Source: Bacteroidales bacterium | GTDB taxonomy: Bacteria > Bacteroidota > Bacteroidia > Bacteroidales > UBA932 | Reading direction: 5' to 3' | Length of the DNA stretch: 64,000 bases | Assembly: GCA_017443465.1 (NCBI GenBank) | Contig: JAFRXO010000002.1 | Location: forward strand, 21,880-85,879 | In this document: positions 53,848-62,227 of the stretch, in pieces | How positions within the stretch are numbered: position 1 is the stretch's first letter | Layout: each line of letters starts with the position of its first letter | The notes under the pieces: model-generated | What the model was told of the DNA's origin: nothing | The model's database searches: none | The model's input: only the letters and a program-made list of their open reading frames with translations | Translations under genes and position numbers: made by a program

Positions 53848-55818
53848 CTATTTTCCCAGCACGTAGATCGTGAATGTGTAGGGCGGGATGACCGCCGGGA
53901 AAGCATTCCCTGAGCCGATGAAGGGGACCTCATGCGGCACGATTTTCTGGGGAAGGTCGAGGGTATTGTCCTCGTCAAGGGCCGCAGAAGACAGGACCTC
54001 GGCCGATATAGCTTTGATGGTCTCCTTCTTCCCCTGCCCGGAGAAATTGAGCTCTATCTCACGGGGTGAATCGGACGTATTAATGACCTTGACATATATC
54101 TTGTCACCATCCTTGACCGCACTCGCGAACAGACCGTCCTGGTCAGGATTCCCGGCCACGGGCTTTCCGCCCATCGTAAGCGGAAGCACATTCTCCCCGC
54201 GATACTTCCCGTAAAGATGCTGTACCTGCCAGCTCGCCGTCCTCATCGAACGCAAGTTGTCAAACCATATGAGGTCCGGACGCCACTGCCATCCCTCGAC
54301 ATGGGCGAAAAGCGGCGCATATGTAGCCATATGCACTATGTCCGCGTTCCTCTCAAGTCCCGTCATGAACGCCGCTTCCAGCAGGGAAGCATGGAAATGG
54401 TTCCACTTCTTTCCAGCACCATGGCAGGCATACTCCCCGGCAAAGACCTTTGGGCCTTTCCTGTCGTAGTTGTCATAGCGATTGCCCTGGGACAGGAACC
54501 ATTTTTCCGGACGATAGAAATGCTCATCCACAAGGTCGGCACCCAGCCTTCTCATCTCAGGCCATAGGTAATCGAACCGATCCCCTTCAGAACCGGGCCC
54601 CGAAGATCCCACGATCTTGATTTCAGGATGCTCCTTCCTGAGGGCCTTTACGAAGGGCTCCAGACGCTCGGTATAAAGCTTGTCCCACTGCTCATTGCCG
54701 ATACCCAGATACTTAAGGTTGAATGGGGCCGGATGCCCCATCTCAGCACGGAGACCTCCCCATTTGGTAGAGACATCCCCGTTAGCGAACTCAATCAGGT
54801 CGAGGGCATCCTGGATATATGGCTGAAGCTCATCAACCGGGACATGGGCCGAAACATCGTCATTCTGGAACTGGCACGCCAGACCGACGCTTATGATCGG
54901 AAGCGGCTCTGAGCCAATTTCCTCGCTGAGGAGGAAGAACTCGTAGAATCCCAGTCCGTAACTCTGGTAATAGTCAGGGAAGAAGCGATATGCAAAGGTG
55001 TACTGCCAGCGGTTCTGGTTGAGGGGACGGTTCTCCACAGGCCCGATGCTGTTCTTCCAGTTGTAGCGGGTCTCGAGTTCGGTCCCTTCAACGATGCAGC
55101 CGCCCGGGAACCGGAAGATTCCGGGATGAAGATCGTAGAGAGCCTGAGCCAGGTCCTTCCTCAAGCCATTCTCATGGCCCATCCAGGTATCCGTCGGAAA
55201 CAGGGAGACATGCTCCAGGTCCACCGTGTTCCTTTTACCGGCAAGGAAGATCCTCAGAACGGCCTTGTCTATCGTTTCACTGGGGGAAAGGATGACCTGG
55301 TACTTCTTCCACTCTCCTCCGGAAATTTCCAGGTTCTGCTGGCAAAGGAAGTCCCTCTCTCCAGCCGAAGCGGTGTTTACCAGTTCTATCCTGAGATCGG
55401 CAGTTCCGCCATCCGGAACCCTGGCCCATGCGGAGAAACGATAGGTCTCGCCTTTCTTCAACCCTATCCCGAAGAATCCTTCATTGTCAAGACCTGTCCA
55501 TTTGTGGGAATGACCCGGATCGGAGAGCCTGACATAGTGGGGATTGCGATCGAAGGGACCGTCCTCCAGGACTTTCACACTGCCGAAGGCCTTCCAGCCT
55601 TGGAGCGGGTCCGAAGGGAACTCGAAAGAGCGATTCTTTACAAGCTCGGCATACAGTCCGCCATCAGCCGCGAAGTTGATGTCCTCGAAGAAAATCCCGT
55701 ACATCGTCTCCTGGATGGGAGCACCGACCTTACCCAGGTCGATATCCATGCGATGAGGCTGCGCATGAAGGATCAGGCCCCAAAATAGGATTGCGACTAC
55801 AAAAAATCTTTTAATCAT
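53848..55818 (-). CDS. GH51 family alpha-L-arabinofuranosidase, secreted
   Basis: A 656-residue protein with a signal peptide (FFVVAILFWGLILHAQ). An N-terminal GH51 start (IQETMYGIFFEDINFAADGG) is followed by a carbohydrate-binding-like insert, the barrel with FRFPGGCIVEG, the acid/base GIGNEQW and the nucleophile region VDEHFYRP, and a C-terminal beta domain. It releases arabinose from arabinoxylan or arabinan. It stands alone, with no SusC/D pair. An imperfect palindrome at 55839-55860 lies just upstream. Confidence 0.93.
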   Translation of the reverse strand: MIKRFFVVAILFWGLILHAQPHRMDIDLGKVGAPIQETMYGIFFEDINFAADGGLYAELVKNRSFEFPSDPLQGWKAFGSVKVLEDGPFDRNPHYVRLSDPGHSHKWTGLDNEGFFGIGLKKGETYRFSAWARVPDGGTADLRIELVNTASAGERDFLCQQNLEISGGEWKKYQVILSPSETIDKAVLRIFLAGKRNTVDLEHVSLFPTDTWMGHENGLRKDLAQALYDLHPGIFRFPGGCIVEGTELETRYNWKNSIGPVENRPLNQNRWQYTFAYRFFPDYYQSYGLGFYEFFLLSEEIGSEPLPIISVGLACQFQNDDVSAHVPVDELQPYIQDALDLIEFANGDVSTKWGGLRAEMGHPAPFNLKYLGIGNEQWDKLYTERLEPFVKALRKEHPEIKIVGSSGPGSEGDRFDYLWPEMRRLGADLVDEHFYRPEKWFLSQGNRYDNYDRKGPKVFAGEYACHGAGKKWNHFHASLLEAAFMTGLERNADIVHMATYAPLFAHVEGWQWRPDLIWFDNLRSMRTASWQVQHLYGKYRGENVLPLTMGGKPVAGNPDQDGLFASAVKDGDKIYVKVINTSDSPREIELNFSGQGKKETIKAISAEVLSSAALDEDNTLDLPQKIVPHEVPFIGSGNAFPAVIPPYTFTIYVLGK

Positions 55819-55838
55819 AATATATGCAAAGATGTTAT

Positions 55839-55860
55839 CAGTTCCAGTGTTACTGGACTG
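55839..55860. promoter_or_regulatory. Palindrome upstream of the arabinofuranosidase gene
   Basis: TCCAGT-GTT-ACTGGA (55843-55857) is a perfect 6-bp inverted repeat with a 3-nt centre, extended outwards by CAG/CTG with one bulge. It lies 21 nt upstream of the start codon. A minus-strand TAGATTTG (complement of 55870-55877) could be the -7 element, placing the palindrome near the transcription start as an operator or a leader hairpin. Function inferred. Confidence 0.4.
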
Positions 55861-55900
55861 TTATCTTCGCAAATCTATGAAATCTTTCTGGAATTAATGG

Positions 55901-57142
55901 TTACCCCAGCAGATGGATTGCCAGACCGGAACGGAGCTTAGGCTCTAACCATGTGGTCTTGGGAGGCATGATGTTGCCGCTGTCAGCGATGTCCATGAGC
56001 TGGGTCATGGAAACCGGATAAAGGGCGAATGCAACCTTCATCTCACCGGAATCCACACGGCGGGAAAGCTCGCCGAGTCCCCTGATGCCACCCACGAAAT
56101 CAATCCTGTTGTCAGTACGCAGGTCCTTGATGCCGAGGATCTTGTCCAGGACGAGTCCGGAAAGGATGGTCACGTCCAGGACACCTATCGGGTCACTGTC
56201 GTCATAGCGTCCGGGCTTTGCGGTAAGGCTGTACCATTTCCCGCTGAGGTACATCGAGAAATTGTGGAGTCCGGACGGCCTGTAAGGCTCACCGGCCGAA
56301 GCCAGGGACACCTCGAAATCCTTTCCGAGAAGGTCCAGGAACTCCTCCTCCGAATGACCGTTCAGGTCACGGACTACACGATTGTAATCCAGGATCCTGA
56401 GCTGGCTCTCCGGGAAGCATACTGCCATGAAGAAATTGTATTCCTCATCACCGGTATGGTTCGGGTTGAGAGATTTCTTTTCTGCGCCGACACGGGCCGC
56501 GGCAGCTGTACGGTGATGACCGTCTGCGACATAGAATGCATCCACCTCGGAAGAGAAGATCTCAGTGATCCTGTCTATCTCACTCTGGGAGTCGATCACC
56601 CAGAAAGTGTGGCCGAAACCGTTCTCGTCCGTGAAATCATATTCCGGAGTCCCGCTTGCGGACTTCATCATTATGGAAAGCAACTCGGGATTGTCCTTAT
56701 ATGCAAAGAAGACAGGTTCGATGTTGGCATTCTGGATGCGCACGTGGATCATGCGGTCATCCTCTTTGTCTTTGCGGGTCAGCTCGTGTTTTTTGATCTT
56801 TCCGGTCATGTAATCCTCGGTGTTCGCACAGAGGACAAGCCCGTACTGGGTACGCTCACCCATTCGCTGGGCATAGACATAATAGCAGGGTTTCGGGTCC
56901 TGCACCAGCCAGCCGTTCGAACGCCAGAGCTTGAAATTCTTCACAGCCTCGTCATATACCCTCTGGTCATGGTCCGGAAGGATGGGATCGAAGTCAATCT
57001 CAGGCTTGGTGATGTGAAGCAGGGACTTCTCCCCTGCCATCTTCTTGGCCTCTTCGGAGTTCAGCACATCATACGGAGGCGCAGTGACCTCAGTCTCGAG
57101 GCCACGGGGAGGACGGACGGCAGCAAAAGGTCTAACGTTCAT
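55901..57142 (-). CDS. DUF1015 family protein in the serine biosynthesis operon
   Basis: A 413-residue DUF1015 protein (RPFAAVRPP at the N-terminus, VTAPPYDVLNSEEAKK, the VADGHHRTAAAARVG motif). The family is often encoded next to serA and serC in Bacteroidetes and some other phyla, and has been linked to phosphoserine metabolism. The DGHHR motif resembles a catalytic or metal-binding centre. It follows serA by 12 nt with a start in a CATATG context. A role in serine synthesis is inferred from context only. Confidence 0.88.
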   Translation of the reverse strand: MNVRPFAAVRPPRGLETEVTAPPYDVLNSEEAKKMAGEKSLLHITKPEIDFDPILPDHDQRVYDEAVKNFKLWRSNGWLVQDPKPCYYVYAQRMGERTQYGLVLCANTEDYMTGKIKKHELTRKDKEDDRMIHVRIQNANIEPVFFAYKDNPELLSIMMKSASGTPEYDFTDENGFGHTFWVIDSQSEIDRITEIFSSEVDAFYVADGHHRTAAAARVGAEKKSLNPNHTGDEEYNFFMAVCFPESQLRILDYNRVVRDLNGHSEEEFLDLLGKDFEVSLASAGEPYRPSGLHNFSMYLSGKWYSLTAKPGRYDDSDPIGVLDVTILSGLVLDKILGIKDLRTDNRIDFVGGIRGLGELSRRVDSGEMKVAFALYPVSMTQLMDIADSGNIMPPKTTWLEPKLRSGLAIHLLG

Positions 57143-57154
57143 ATGTCCGGGATT

Positions 57155-58075
57155 CTAGCGGTTAACCTGGAAGCGAGTGCAGCCTTCGGCAAAATATGCC
57201 ACGATCTGGCGCGCAGCGGCGATTCCGGCATTCACGTTTGCCTCCTTGGTCTGGGCGCCCATCTTCTTGGGTGTAGCGAAGACCCTGACCCCGAACTTCT
57301 CGCAAAGAGCCTCATAGTTGGACGGCATCACATCCGTAACATATTTCAGGTCAGGACGTTCCTCCAAAGCTTTCTCCAATCCCGCCTCATCGATAACCTC
57401 CTTGCGGGCTGTATTGATCAGCAATGCGCCCTTAGGCATCCTGGAGATCAGGTCATATCCTATCGAGCCAATGGTCTCGGGAGTAGCGGGAATGTGGATG
57501 GACAGGAAATCGCTGGTGGAATAAAGGTCTGCAAGGGAATGCACAGGAGTTGCTCCGCCTTCGATTATCTTCTCGTCGGTGAGGTAGGGATCGATTGCCT
57601 GGATCTTCATTCCGAGGGCTTTGGCCTTGGCTCCGACCAGCCTTCCGACATTTCCGAAAGCCTGGATTCCGAGAGTCTTTCCCTGAAGCTCGATTCCTGC
57701 GGCCGGAGTGAACTGGTTCCTGGACATGTAGATCATCATGGCGAGCGCCAGTTCGGCCACTGCATTGGAATTCTGGCCGGGAGTATTCTCCACTACGACC
57801 TCGTGGGCAGTAGCAGACTCGAGATCGACATTGTCGAATCCGGCGCCTGCACGTACTACTATCTTGAGTTTCGGGGCAGCCTCAAGCACAGCGGGAGTCA
57901 CCTTGTCCGAGCGGACTATGATGGCATCTGCATCCGCCACGGCGAAGCAGAGATCAGCCTCAGATTCATATCTCTCCAGCAGGGCCACTTCATGACCGGC
58001 ACCGGTGAGTATGGCTGTTATATCGTCCACGGCTTCCTTTGCGAACGGCTTCTGGGTTGCAACTAGAACTTTCAT
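57155..58075 (-). CDS. serA: D-3-phosphoglycerate dehydrogenase
   Basis: A 306-residue protein from MKVLVATQKPFAKEAV. It is a short-form SerA without the C-terminal ACT domain. The D-2-hydroxyacid dehydrogenase fold shows VRAGAGFDNVD, the NAD-binding GNVGRLVGAKAKALG, and the late INTARKEVIDE. Catalytic residues are not all resolvable by eye: the usual HxxP-like segment reads MGAQTKEAN. It oxidises 3-phosphoglycerate in the first step of serine synthesis. Absence of ACT suggests no direct serine feedback. It lies 13 nt after serC. Confidence 0.92.
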   Translation of the reverse strand: MKVLVATQKPFAKEAVDDITAILTGAGHEVALLERYESEADLCFAVADADAIIVRSDKVTPAVLEAAPKLKIVVRAGAGFDNVDLESATAHEVVVENTPGQNSNAVAELALAMMIYMSRNQFTPAAGIELQGKTLGIQAFGNVGRLVGAKAKALGMKIQAIDPYLTDEKIIEGGATPVHSLADLYSTSDFLSIHIPATPETIGSIGYDLISRMPKGALLINTARKEVIDEAGLEKALEERPDLKYVTDVMPSNYEALCEKFGVRVFATPKKMGAQTKEANVNAGIAAARQIVAYFAEGCTRFQVNR

Positions 58076-58088
58076 GATCTTTGTTTGG

Positions 58089-59162
58089 TTAGATATGTTT
58101 TTCCTCAAATCCCTTCATGCAGTCTACGAGGGCCTGGACATCTTCGATGGTCGCAGCATTGTAAAGGGATGCGCGGAACCCGCCGACCGAGCGGTGGCCC
58201 TTGATGCCCACTATGCCGCTGGCCTTGGCATCTGCGAGGAATTCGTCTGCGAGGTCTTCCTTCCCGGGAGCCATTACGAAAGTCACGTTCATGATAGAGC
58301 GGTCCTCCACGTCGGCAGTCCCCTTGAAGAAACTGTTGCGGTCGATTTCAGAATAAAGCAGGGCAGCCTTCTTCTCGTCGAGAGCATGGATGGCATCGAT
58401 GCCTCCCACGTCCTTGAGCCACTTCAGGGTCTCGTTCATCACGAAGATGGAGAATACCGGTGGTGTATTGAACATGGACTCCTTGTCGATGTGTACACGG
58501 TAGTCCAGCATGGTCGGGATGTAGCGGCTGACCTTGCCGAGAGCGGACTTGCGGATGATCGCGAATGCGACTCCGGCAGGACCTGCATTCTTCTGGGCAC
58601 CACCGTATATCATGGCATATTTCGAAACATCTATCCTGCGGGTCAGGATGTCGGATGACATGTCAGCGATCAGAGGGACCGGGCAGTCCATGTCGGTCTT
58701 TATCTCAGTACCCTTGATGGTGTTGTTCGTAGTGATGTGGAGATAGTCGAGATCCTTCGGAATCTCGAATCCCTTGGGGATGTAGCAGTAATTGCGGTCA
58801 GCAGAGGAAGCGACTGCATATGCATTGCCAAGGCCCTGGGCCTCGATCAGCGCCTTGTGCGCCCAGGTACCGGTGTCAAGATAACCTGCCTTTTTCTCCA
58901 GGAAATTCATTGCGACATAAAGGAACTGGAGCGATGCGCCTCCTCCCAGCATGACTACTTCGTAATCGTCCGGAATGGAAAGGAGCTCCTTCCAGTTTGC
59001 ACGGACTTCATCCATTACCTCGCCCCATTCCTTGGTGCGGTGTGATATGGAAAGGACAGAAACTCCGGTGCCTTTGAAATCCTTGATAGCATCTATGGAC
59101 CTGTCATATACCTGCTGCGGCAACAGACACGGACCAGCATTGAAAACATGAAGTTTTGACAT
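58089..59162 (-). CDS. serC: Phosphoserine aminotransferase
   Basis: A 357-residue PLP enzyme from MSKLHVFNAGPCLLP. Family landmarks are SISHRTKEW, MLGGGASLQF, YLDTGTWAHKA, DMSSDILTRR and the PLP-lysine region YGGAQKNAGPAG. It converts 3-phosphohydroxypyruvate to phosphoserine. The frame is open 44 codons upstream, across its own promoter, so the ATG at 59162 is the real start. It heads serC-serA-DUF1015. Confidence 0.95.
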   Translation of the reverse strand: MSKLHVFNAGPCLLPQQVYDRSIDAIKDFKGTGVSVLSISHRTKEWGEVMDEVRANWKELLSIPDDYEVVMLGGGASLQFLYVAMNFLEKKAGYLDTGTWAHKALIEAQGLGNAYAVASSADRNYCYIPKGFEIPKDLDYLHITTNNTIKGTEIKTDMDCPVPLIADMSSDILTRRIDVSKYAMIYGGAQKNAGPAGVAFAIIRKSALGKVSRYIPTMLDYRVHIDKESMFNTPPVFSIFVMNETLKWLKDVGGIDAIHALDEKKAALLYSEIDRNSFFKGTADVEDRSIMNVTFVMAPGKEDLADEFLADAKASGIVGIKGHRSVGGFRASLYNAATIEDVQALVDCMKGFEEKHI

Positions 59163-59178
59163 AAGTTCACTATTTCGA

Positions 59179-59209
59179 CAAAGATAACCTATTTTAAGAA
59201 AACGGCAAA
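59179..59209 (-). promoter_or_regulatory. Promoter for serC-serA-DUF1015
   Basis: On the minus strand TTTG (complement of 59206-59209), a 19-nt spacer and TATCTTTG (complement of 59179-59186) form a textbook Bacteroidetes promoter. It lies about 17 nt upstream of the serC start, giving a very short leader. Confidence 0.75.
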
Positions 59210-59211
59210 GG

Positions 59212-59814
59212 TTAAGCGGTGGCTTCTTCACAAGAAAGGCCTGGAATGTTGCCCGCGCTACGAAGGAAATCCTCCTCCAGGGAAAGACGCACACGCACCT
59301 CTACGGTGCAATCCTCGGCATATGACTGGGCACGCGCCGGAAGCGACATGGACTTTATCATGGACATCACCGAAGGCATGGAAGCATATCCGAAACCCAG
59401 CCTGAACCACTTCCCGGCCACTTTTTCCACGACCTGCGCCCCAGCTATCGCCTCAGCCGCGGAAGTCTTGTAGGCCTTGATGAGGCCCGGAACCCCGAGC
59501 TTGATTCCGCCGAACCAGCGGACTACCACCACGAGTATGTCGCTGAGGCCTGCCGAATCGATCTGCCCGAGGATCTGCCGCCCGGCGGAACCTGAAGGCT
59601 CCCCGTCATCGCTGGCGCGGAATTCGTCCCCCAGATAGCCTATCCTCCATGCGAAACAATGATGGCGCGCGTCATGGTACTCTTTTTTCAGCGACGCGAC
59701 TATTCCCTTGGCCTCCTCGGCCGACTCCACGGGAAAGGCCAATGCCAGGAACCGGCTGCCCCTGTCCTTGTAAAGTCCTTCAGACCGCTCCTTTATGCTC
59801 TTGTACGTGTCCAT
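59212..59814 (-). CDS. YigZ/IMPACT family protein
   Basis: A 200-residue protein with the UPF0029/IMPACT N-terminal domain: KDRGSRFLALAFPVESAEEA, then HHCFAWRIG, the DDGEPSGSAGRQIL motif and VVVVRWFGGIKLG. A small C-terminal DUF1949-like domain follows. Relatives influence translation or bind ribosomes, but no defined activity is known for the bacterial group. It ends 50 nt upstream of the serC start on the same strand and its stop lies just beyond the serC -33 element. Confidence 0.9.
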   Translation of the reverse strand: MDTYKSIKERSEGLYKDRGSRFLALAFPVESAEEAKGIVASLKKEYHDARHHCFAWRIGYLGDEFRASDDGEPSGSAGRQILGQIDSAGLSDILVVVVRWFGGIKLGVPGLIKAYKTSAAEAIAGAQVVEKVAGKWFRLGFGYASMPSVMSMIKSMSLPARAQSYAEDCTVEVRVRLSLEEDFLRSAGNIPGLSCEEATA

Positions 59815-59862
59815 GCGGTAACGAAATTAGCACAAAAAGGGATGCCGAGCAAAAAAAATGAC

Positions 59863-59870
59863 TATCTTTG
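59863..59870 (+). promoter_or_regulatory. -7 promoter element for the acidic-tail protein and miaA
   Basis: TATCTTTG lies 33 nt before the start at 59904. The region upstream is A-rich without a clear -33 TTTG. It would drive the plus-strand run from 59904 through miaA and the lipoprotein gene. Confidence 0.5.
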
Positions 59871-59903
59871 ATATCTGGATATGATTTTTACTCTTAGAAG
59901 ACA

Positions 59904-60509
59904 ATGGTCTATACTTACACGGTTACGCTTGAGGGCATAAAAGGGTTCCGCAGGGTTTACAGGCTGAATCCCGAAACGACACTGTATGAATTCCACAAGA
60001 AGATGGTCTCCGACATGGATTTTCCAAGGGACCAGCTCATGCTTTTCAAGGCCCTGAATGCAGGAGGCGGAGTCGCAGCCCGCTACGGGATGTTCGACCT
60101 GGGAAACGGAACCGTAGATGAAGTAACACTCGGAAAGACCGTTGAGGACGGCATCCGGTCCTTCGTCTATTTCTACGATGCGATCAACAAGAAGAAGGTC
60201 ATCGTCACCTTCGAGTCCGAAGACGAGGAGGCAGCTCCCCTGCCCGGCCCCGTCCTCGACCCTTCATTCAACAAGGGACCGAATCCCGTGGAATTCGAGA
60301 ACGGTTACATCGCATATGAAGACCTCCCCGACGACCAGAAGCATCTTCCGGGAGAGTCGCTGTGGAAGAAGAAATTCGCCGATGAAGACAGCGGCGGGGA
60401 TGATGACGACGACATTGACACCGATGAAGACGGCGATGATCCTGACGAAGAGGATGACGACGAGGACGGAAAGGAAATCTACGACGAATCCGAAGGCGTA
60501 AATCTTTAA
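59904..60509 (+). CDS. pRiA4b ORF-3-like domain protein with a highly acidic tail
   Basis: A 201-residue protein. The first 90 residues (YTYTVTLEGIKGFRRVYRL, TLYEFHKKMVSDMDF) resemble the plasmid pRiA4b ORF-3-like fold seen in many Bacteroidetes proteins. The rest becomes increasingly acidic and ends in an Asp/Glu-rich stretch (about residues 160-195) that is probably disordered and may bind basic partners. Function unknown. It precedes miaA by 9 nt. The domain name is linked to transposon passenger proteins, but nothing else here suggests a mobile element. Confidence 0.75.
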   Translation: MVYTYTVTLEGIKGFRRVYRLNPETTLYEFHKKMVSDMDFPRDQLMLFKALNAGGGVAARYGMFDLGNGTVDEVTLGKTVEDGIRSFVYFYDAINKKKVIVTFESEDEEAAPLPGPVLDPSFNKGPNPVEFENGYIAYEDLPDDQKHLPGESLWKKKFADEDSGGDDDDDIDTDEDGDDPDEEDDDEDGKEIYDESEGVNL

Positions 60510-60518
60510 TGAACCTCT

Positions 60519-61382
60519 ATGCCCGGGACTTTGAAAATAATTCTGGGCCCCACAGCCGTAGGCAAGACTGACTATGCCATAAAGGAAGCCCTATCCCTGG
60601 GCTCACCTGTAATATCCTGTGACTCAAGGCAGGTATTCCGCGAAATGACTATTGGGACTGCAGTCCCCGACTCCTCGCAGCTCGCTGCGGTAAAGCATTA
60701 TTTCATCCACACCCGCTCAGTCACTGAGCCCTACACTGCCGGGATGTACGAGCTGGACGCCATTGCGCTGATAGAGTCCCTCTTCGCACAAGGGCACGAG
60801 ACCCTCGTAATGGCCGGAGGTTCCATGTTCTACATCGACGCCGTCTGCCGCGGGCTGGACGACCTTCCCCCGGGAGACCCCCTGATCCGTTCCGCCCTGG
60901 CCGGGAGACTGGCGGAAGAAGGGGTTGAATCCCTCGCCCGCCAGCTCAGGGAACTGGATCCCGTAACATATGACGAGATAGACATTTCCAACGGACGCCG
61001 CGTGATACGCGCCTTGGAAGTCTGCCTCTCAACGGGAAAGCCGCTATCATCCTACAAGACCCGCACCCCCAAGCAAAGGAGCTTCGGGATAGTCAAGATA
61101 GGACTGAGGCGCCAAAGGGACGACCTTCGCGAGAGGATCCGCAGGCGTACTGAGCATATGTTCGAAGAAGGACTTGAGGATGAAGCGCGTTCACTCCTCC
61201 CATTCCGCGGCCTGACCTCGCTGGACACGGTCGGTTACAGGGAGATGTTCGATTATATTGACGGGAAATGCAGCCTGCAGGAAGCGCAGGAAGCCATATG
61301 CTCCCACACATGGAACTATGCCCGCCGCCAGATGACTTGGTGGAAACGCGACCCCGGAATCATATGGAAAGACTTGACATAA
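60519..61382 (+). CDS. miaA: tRNA dimethylallyltransferase
   Basis: A 287-residue MiaA, slightly shorter than the 300 to 315 usual. The P-loop is LGPTAVGKTDYA, followed by the ISCDSRQVFREMTIGT motif, the MAGGSMFYIDAV acceptor motif and LDTVGYREMFDYIDG in the C-terminal part. It transfers a dimethylallyl group to A37 of tRNAs that read UNN codons. IspH, which supplies the substrate DMAPP, is encoded in the same window but not linked. Confidence 0.94.
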   Translation: MPGTLKIILGPTAVGKTDYAIKEALSLGSPVISCDSRQVFREMTIGTAVPDSSQLAAVKHYFIHTRSVTEPYTAGMYELDAIALIESLFAQGHETLVMAGGSMFYIDAVCRGLDDLPPGDPLIRSALAGRLAEEGVESLARQLRELDPVTYDEIDISNGRRVIRALEVCLSTGKPLSSYKTRTPKQRSFGIVKIGLRRQRDDLRERIRRRTEHMFEEGLEDEARSLLPFRGLTSLDTVGYREMFDYIDGKCSLQEAQEAICSHTWNYARRQMTWWKRDPGIIWKDLT

Positions 61383-61399
61383 AAACCGTTATCATGCAT

Positions 61400-62215
61400 A
61401 TGCGCAAATTTTGTCCACTCTCCGTCCTCGCTGTCCTGCTCCTGATACTGGCAGGATGCGGAAGCATTAAACCTCTCGCCAACAACTATCCAAAGCCTAA
61501 AAGAAGTGTCCGGCTGATGACCTATAACGTCGGGGCATTCGGGAAATATTCCGAGAACAGCACAGAAATGGTCGCAACGATGATCAAGGAACTCGGAGCG
61601 GACATAGTAGGCCTCCAGGAACTCGACAGCTGCAACACCAGGCACAACTGGAACCAGGTCAAGGCCCTTGCCGAGGCAACAGGAAAGTGGAACTGCACCT
61701 TCACGGCGGCTATGCCCTACAGGGACGGTTCCTACGGGGTGGGCATAATCTCCAGAAAGAGGTTCGGCAAGAAATACGACCTCCACATCCCGAAGGGAGA
61801 AGGAGGCGAACCAAGGGCGTGTTCTATTGTGGAAACGCCTGATTTCGTGTTCGCAACAACCCATCTGGACCACATTTCGGACGGATCCAGGATAGCCGGA
61901 GCCAAGATAATCGACGATTTCCTGTGGAACAGATACAAGGATTCCGACAAGCCTGTGTTCCTGTGCGGAGACATGAATTCATCCCCCAGCGGAGCAGCGA
62001 TTGCCTTTTTTTACACCCATTTCCGCAACCTGGCCGAAGGCTGCCCCGGCACATACCCTTCATCAGGAGGCAGGAACTGTATTGACTATATTTTCTGCCT
62101 CAGGAACAAAGCCTCAGTCACAGTAAAGGGTTTTGATGTCCCTACAAAATACGACAAGGCAGATGCCGCGGTTGCCTCGGACCATCTGCCTGTGATCGTA
62201 GATGTGAAATTCTGA
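61400..62215 (+). CDS. Endonuclease/exonuclease/phosphatase-fold lipoprotein
   Basis: About 271 residues with a lipoprotein signal (VLLLILAGC). The EEP fold is shown by RLMTYNVGAF, the metal-ligand Glu in GLQELDSC, TTHLDHISDG, LCGDMNSSPSG and the final catalytic SDHLPVIVDV. Such extracytoplasmic proteins act on nucleic acids, sphingomyelin or inositol phosphates; the substrate is unknown. The ATG at 61400 (MRKFCPL, in CATATG) is chosen. An ATG two codons earlier (61394) is possible, and the frame is open into miaA. Confidence 0.85.
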   Translation: MRKFCPLSVLAVLLLILAGCGSIKPLANNYPKPKRSVRLMTYNVGAFGKYSENSTEMVATMIKELGADIVGLQELDSCNTRHNWNQVKALAEATGKWNCTFTAAMPYRDGSYGVGIISRKRFGKKYDLHIPKGEGGEPRACSIVETPDFVFATTHLDHISDGSRIAGAKIIDDFLWNRYKDSDKPVFLCGDMNSSPSGAAIAFFYTHFRNLAEGCPGTYPSSGGRNCIDYIFCLRNKASVTVKGFDVPTKYDKADAAVASDHLPVIVDVKF

Positions 62216-62227
62216 AATAATCCGGAA

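Noticed and set aside
56264-58066. 600-codon open frame on the plus strand opposite DUF1015 and serA
   Set aside because: It spans two well-supported genes and the gap between them, has no family-like motif, and arises because the codon usage of the real genes leaves few stops in the opposing frame.
59904-60509. Insertion element suggested by the pRiA4b ORF-3/transposon-passenger domain name
   Set aside because: No terminal inverted repeats or transposase flank the gene, and it is packed closely with miaA; the domain name does not imply mobility.
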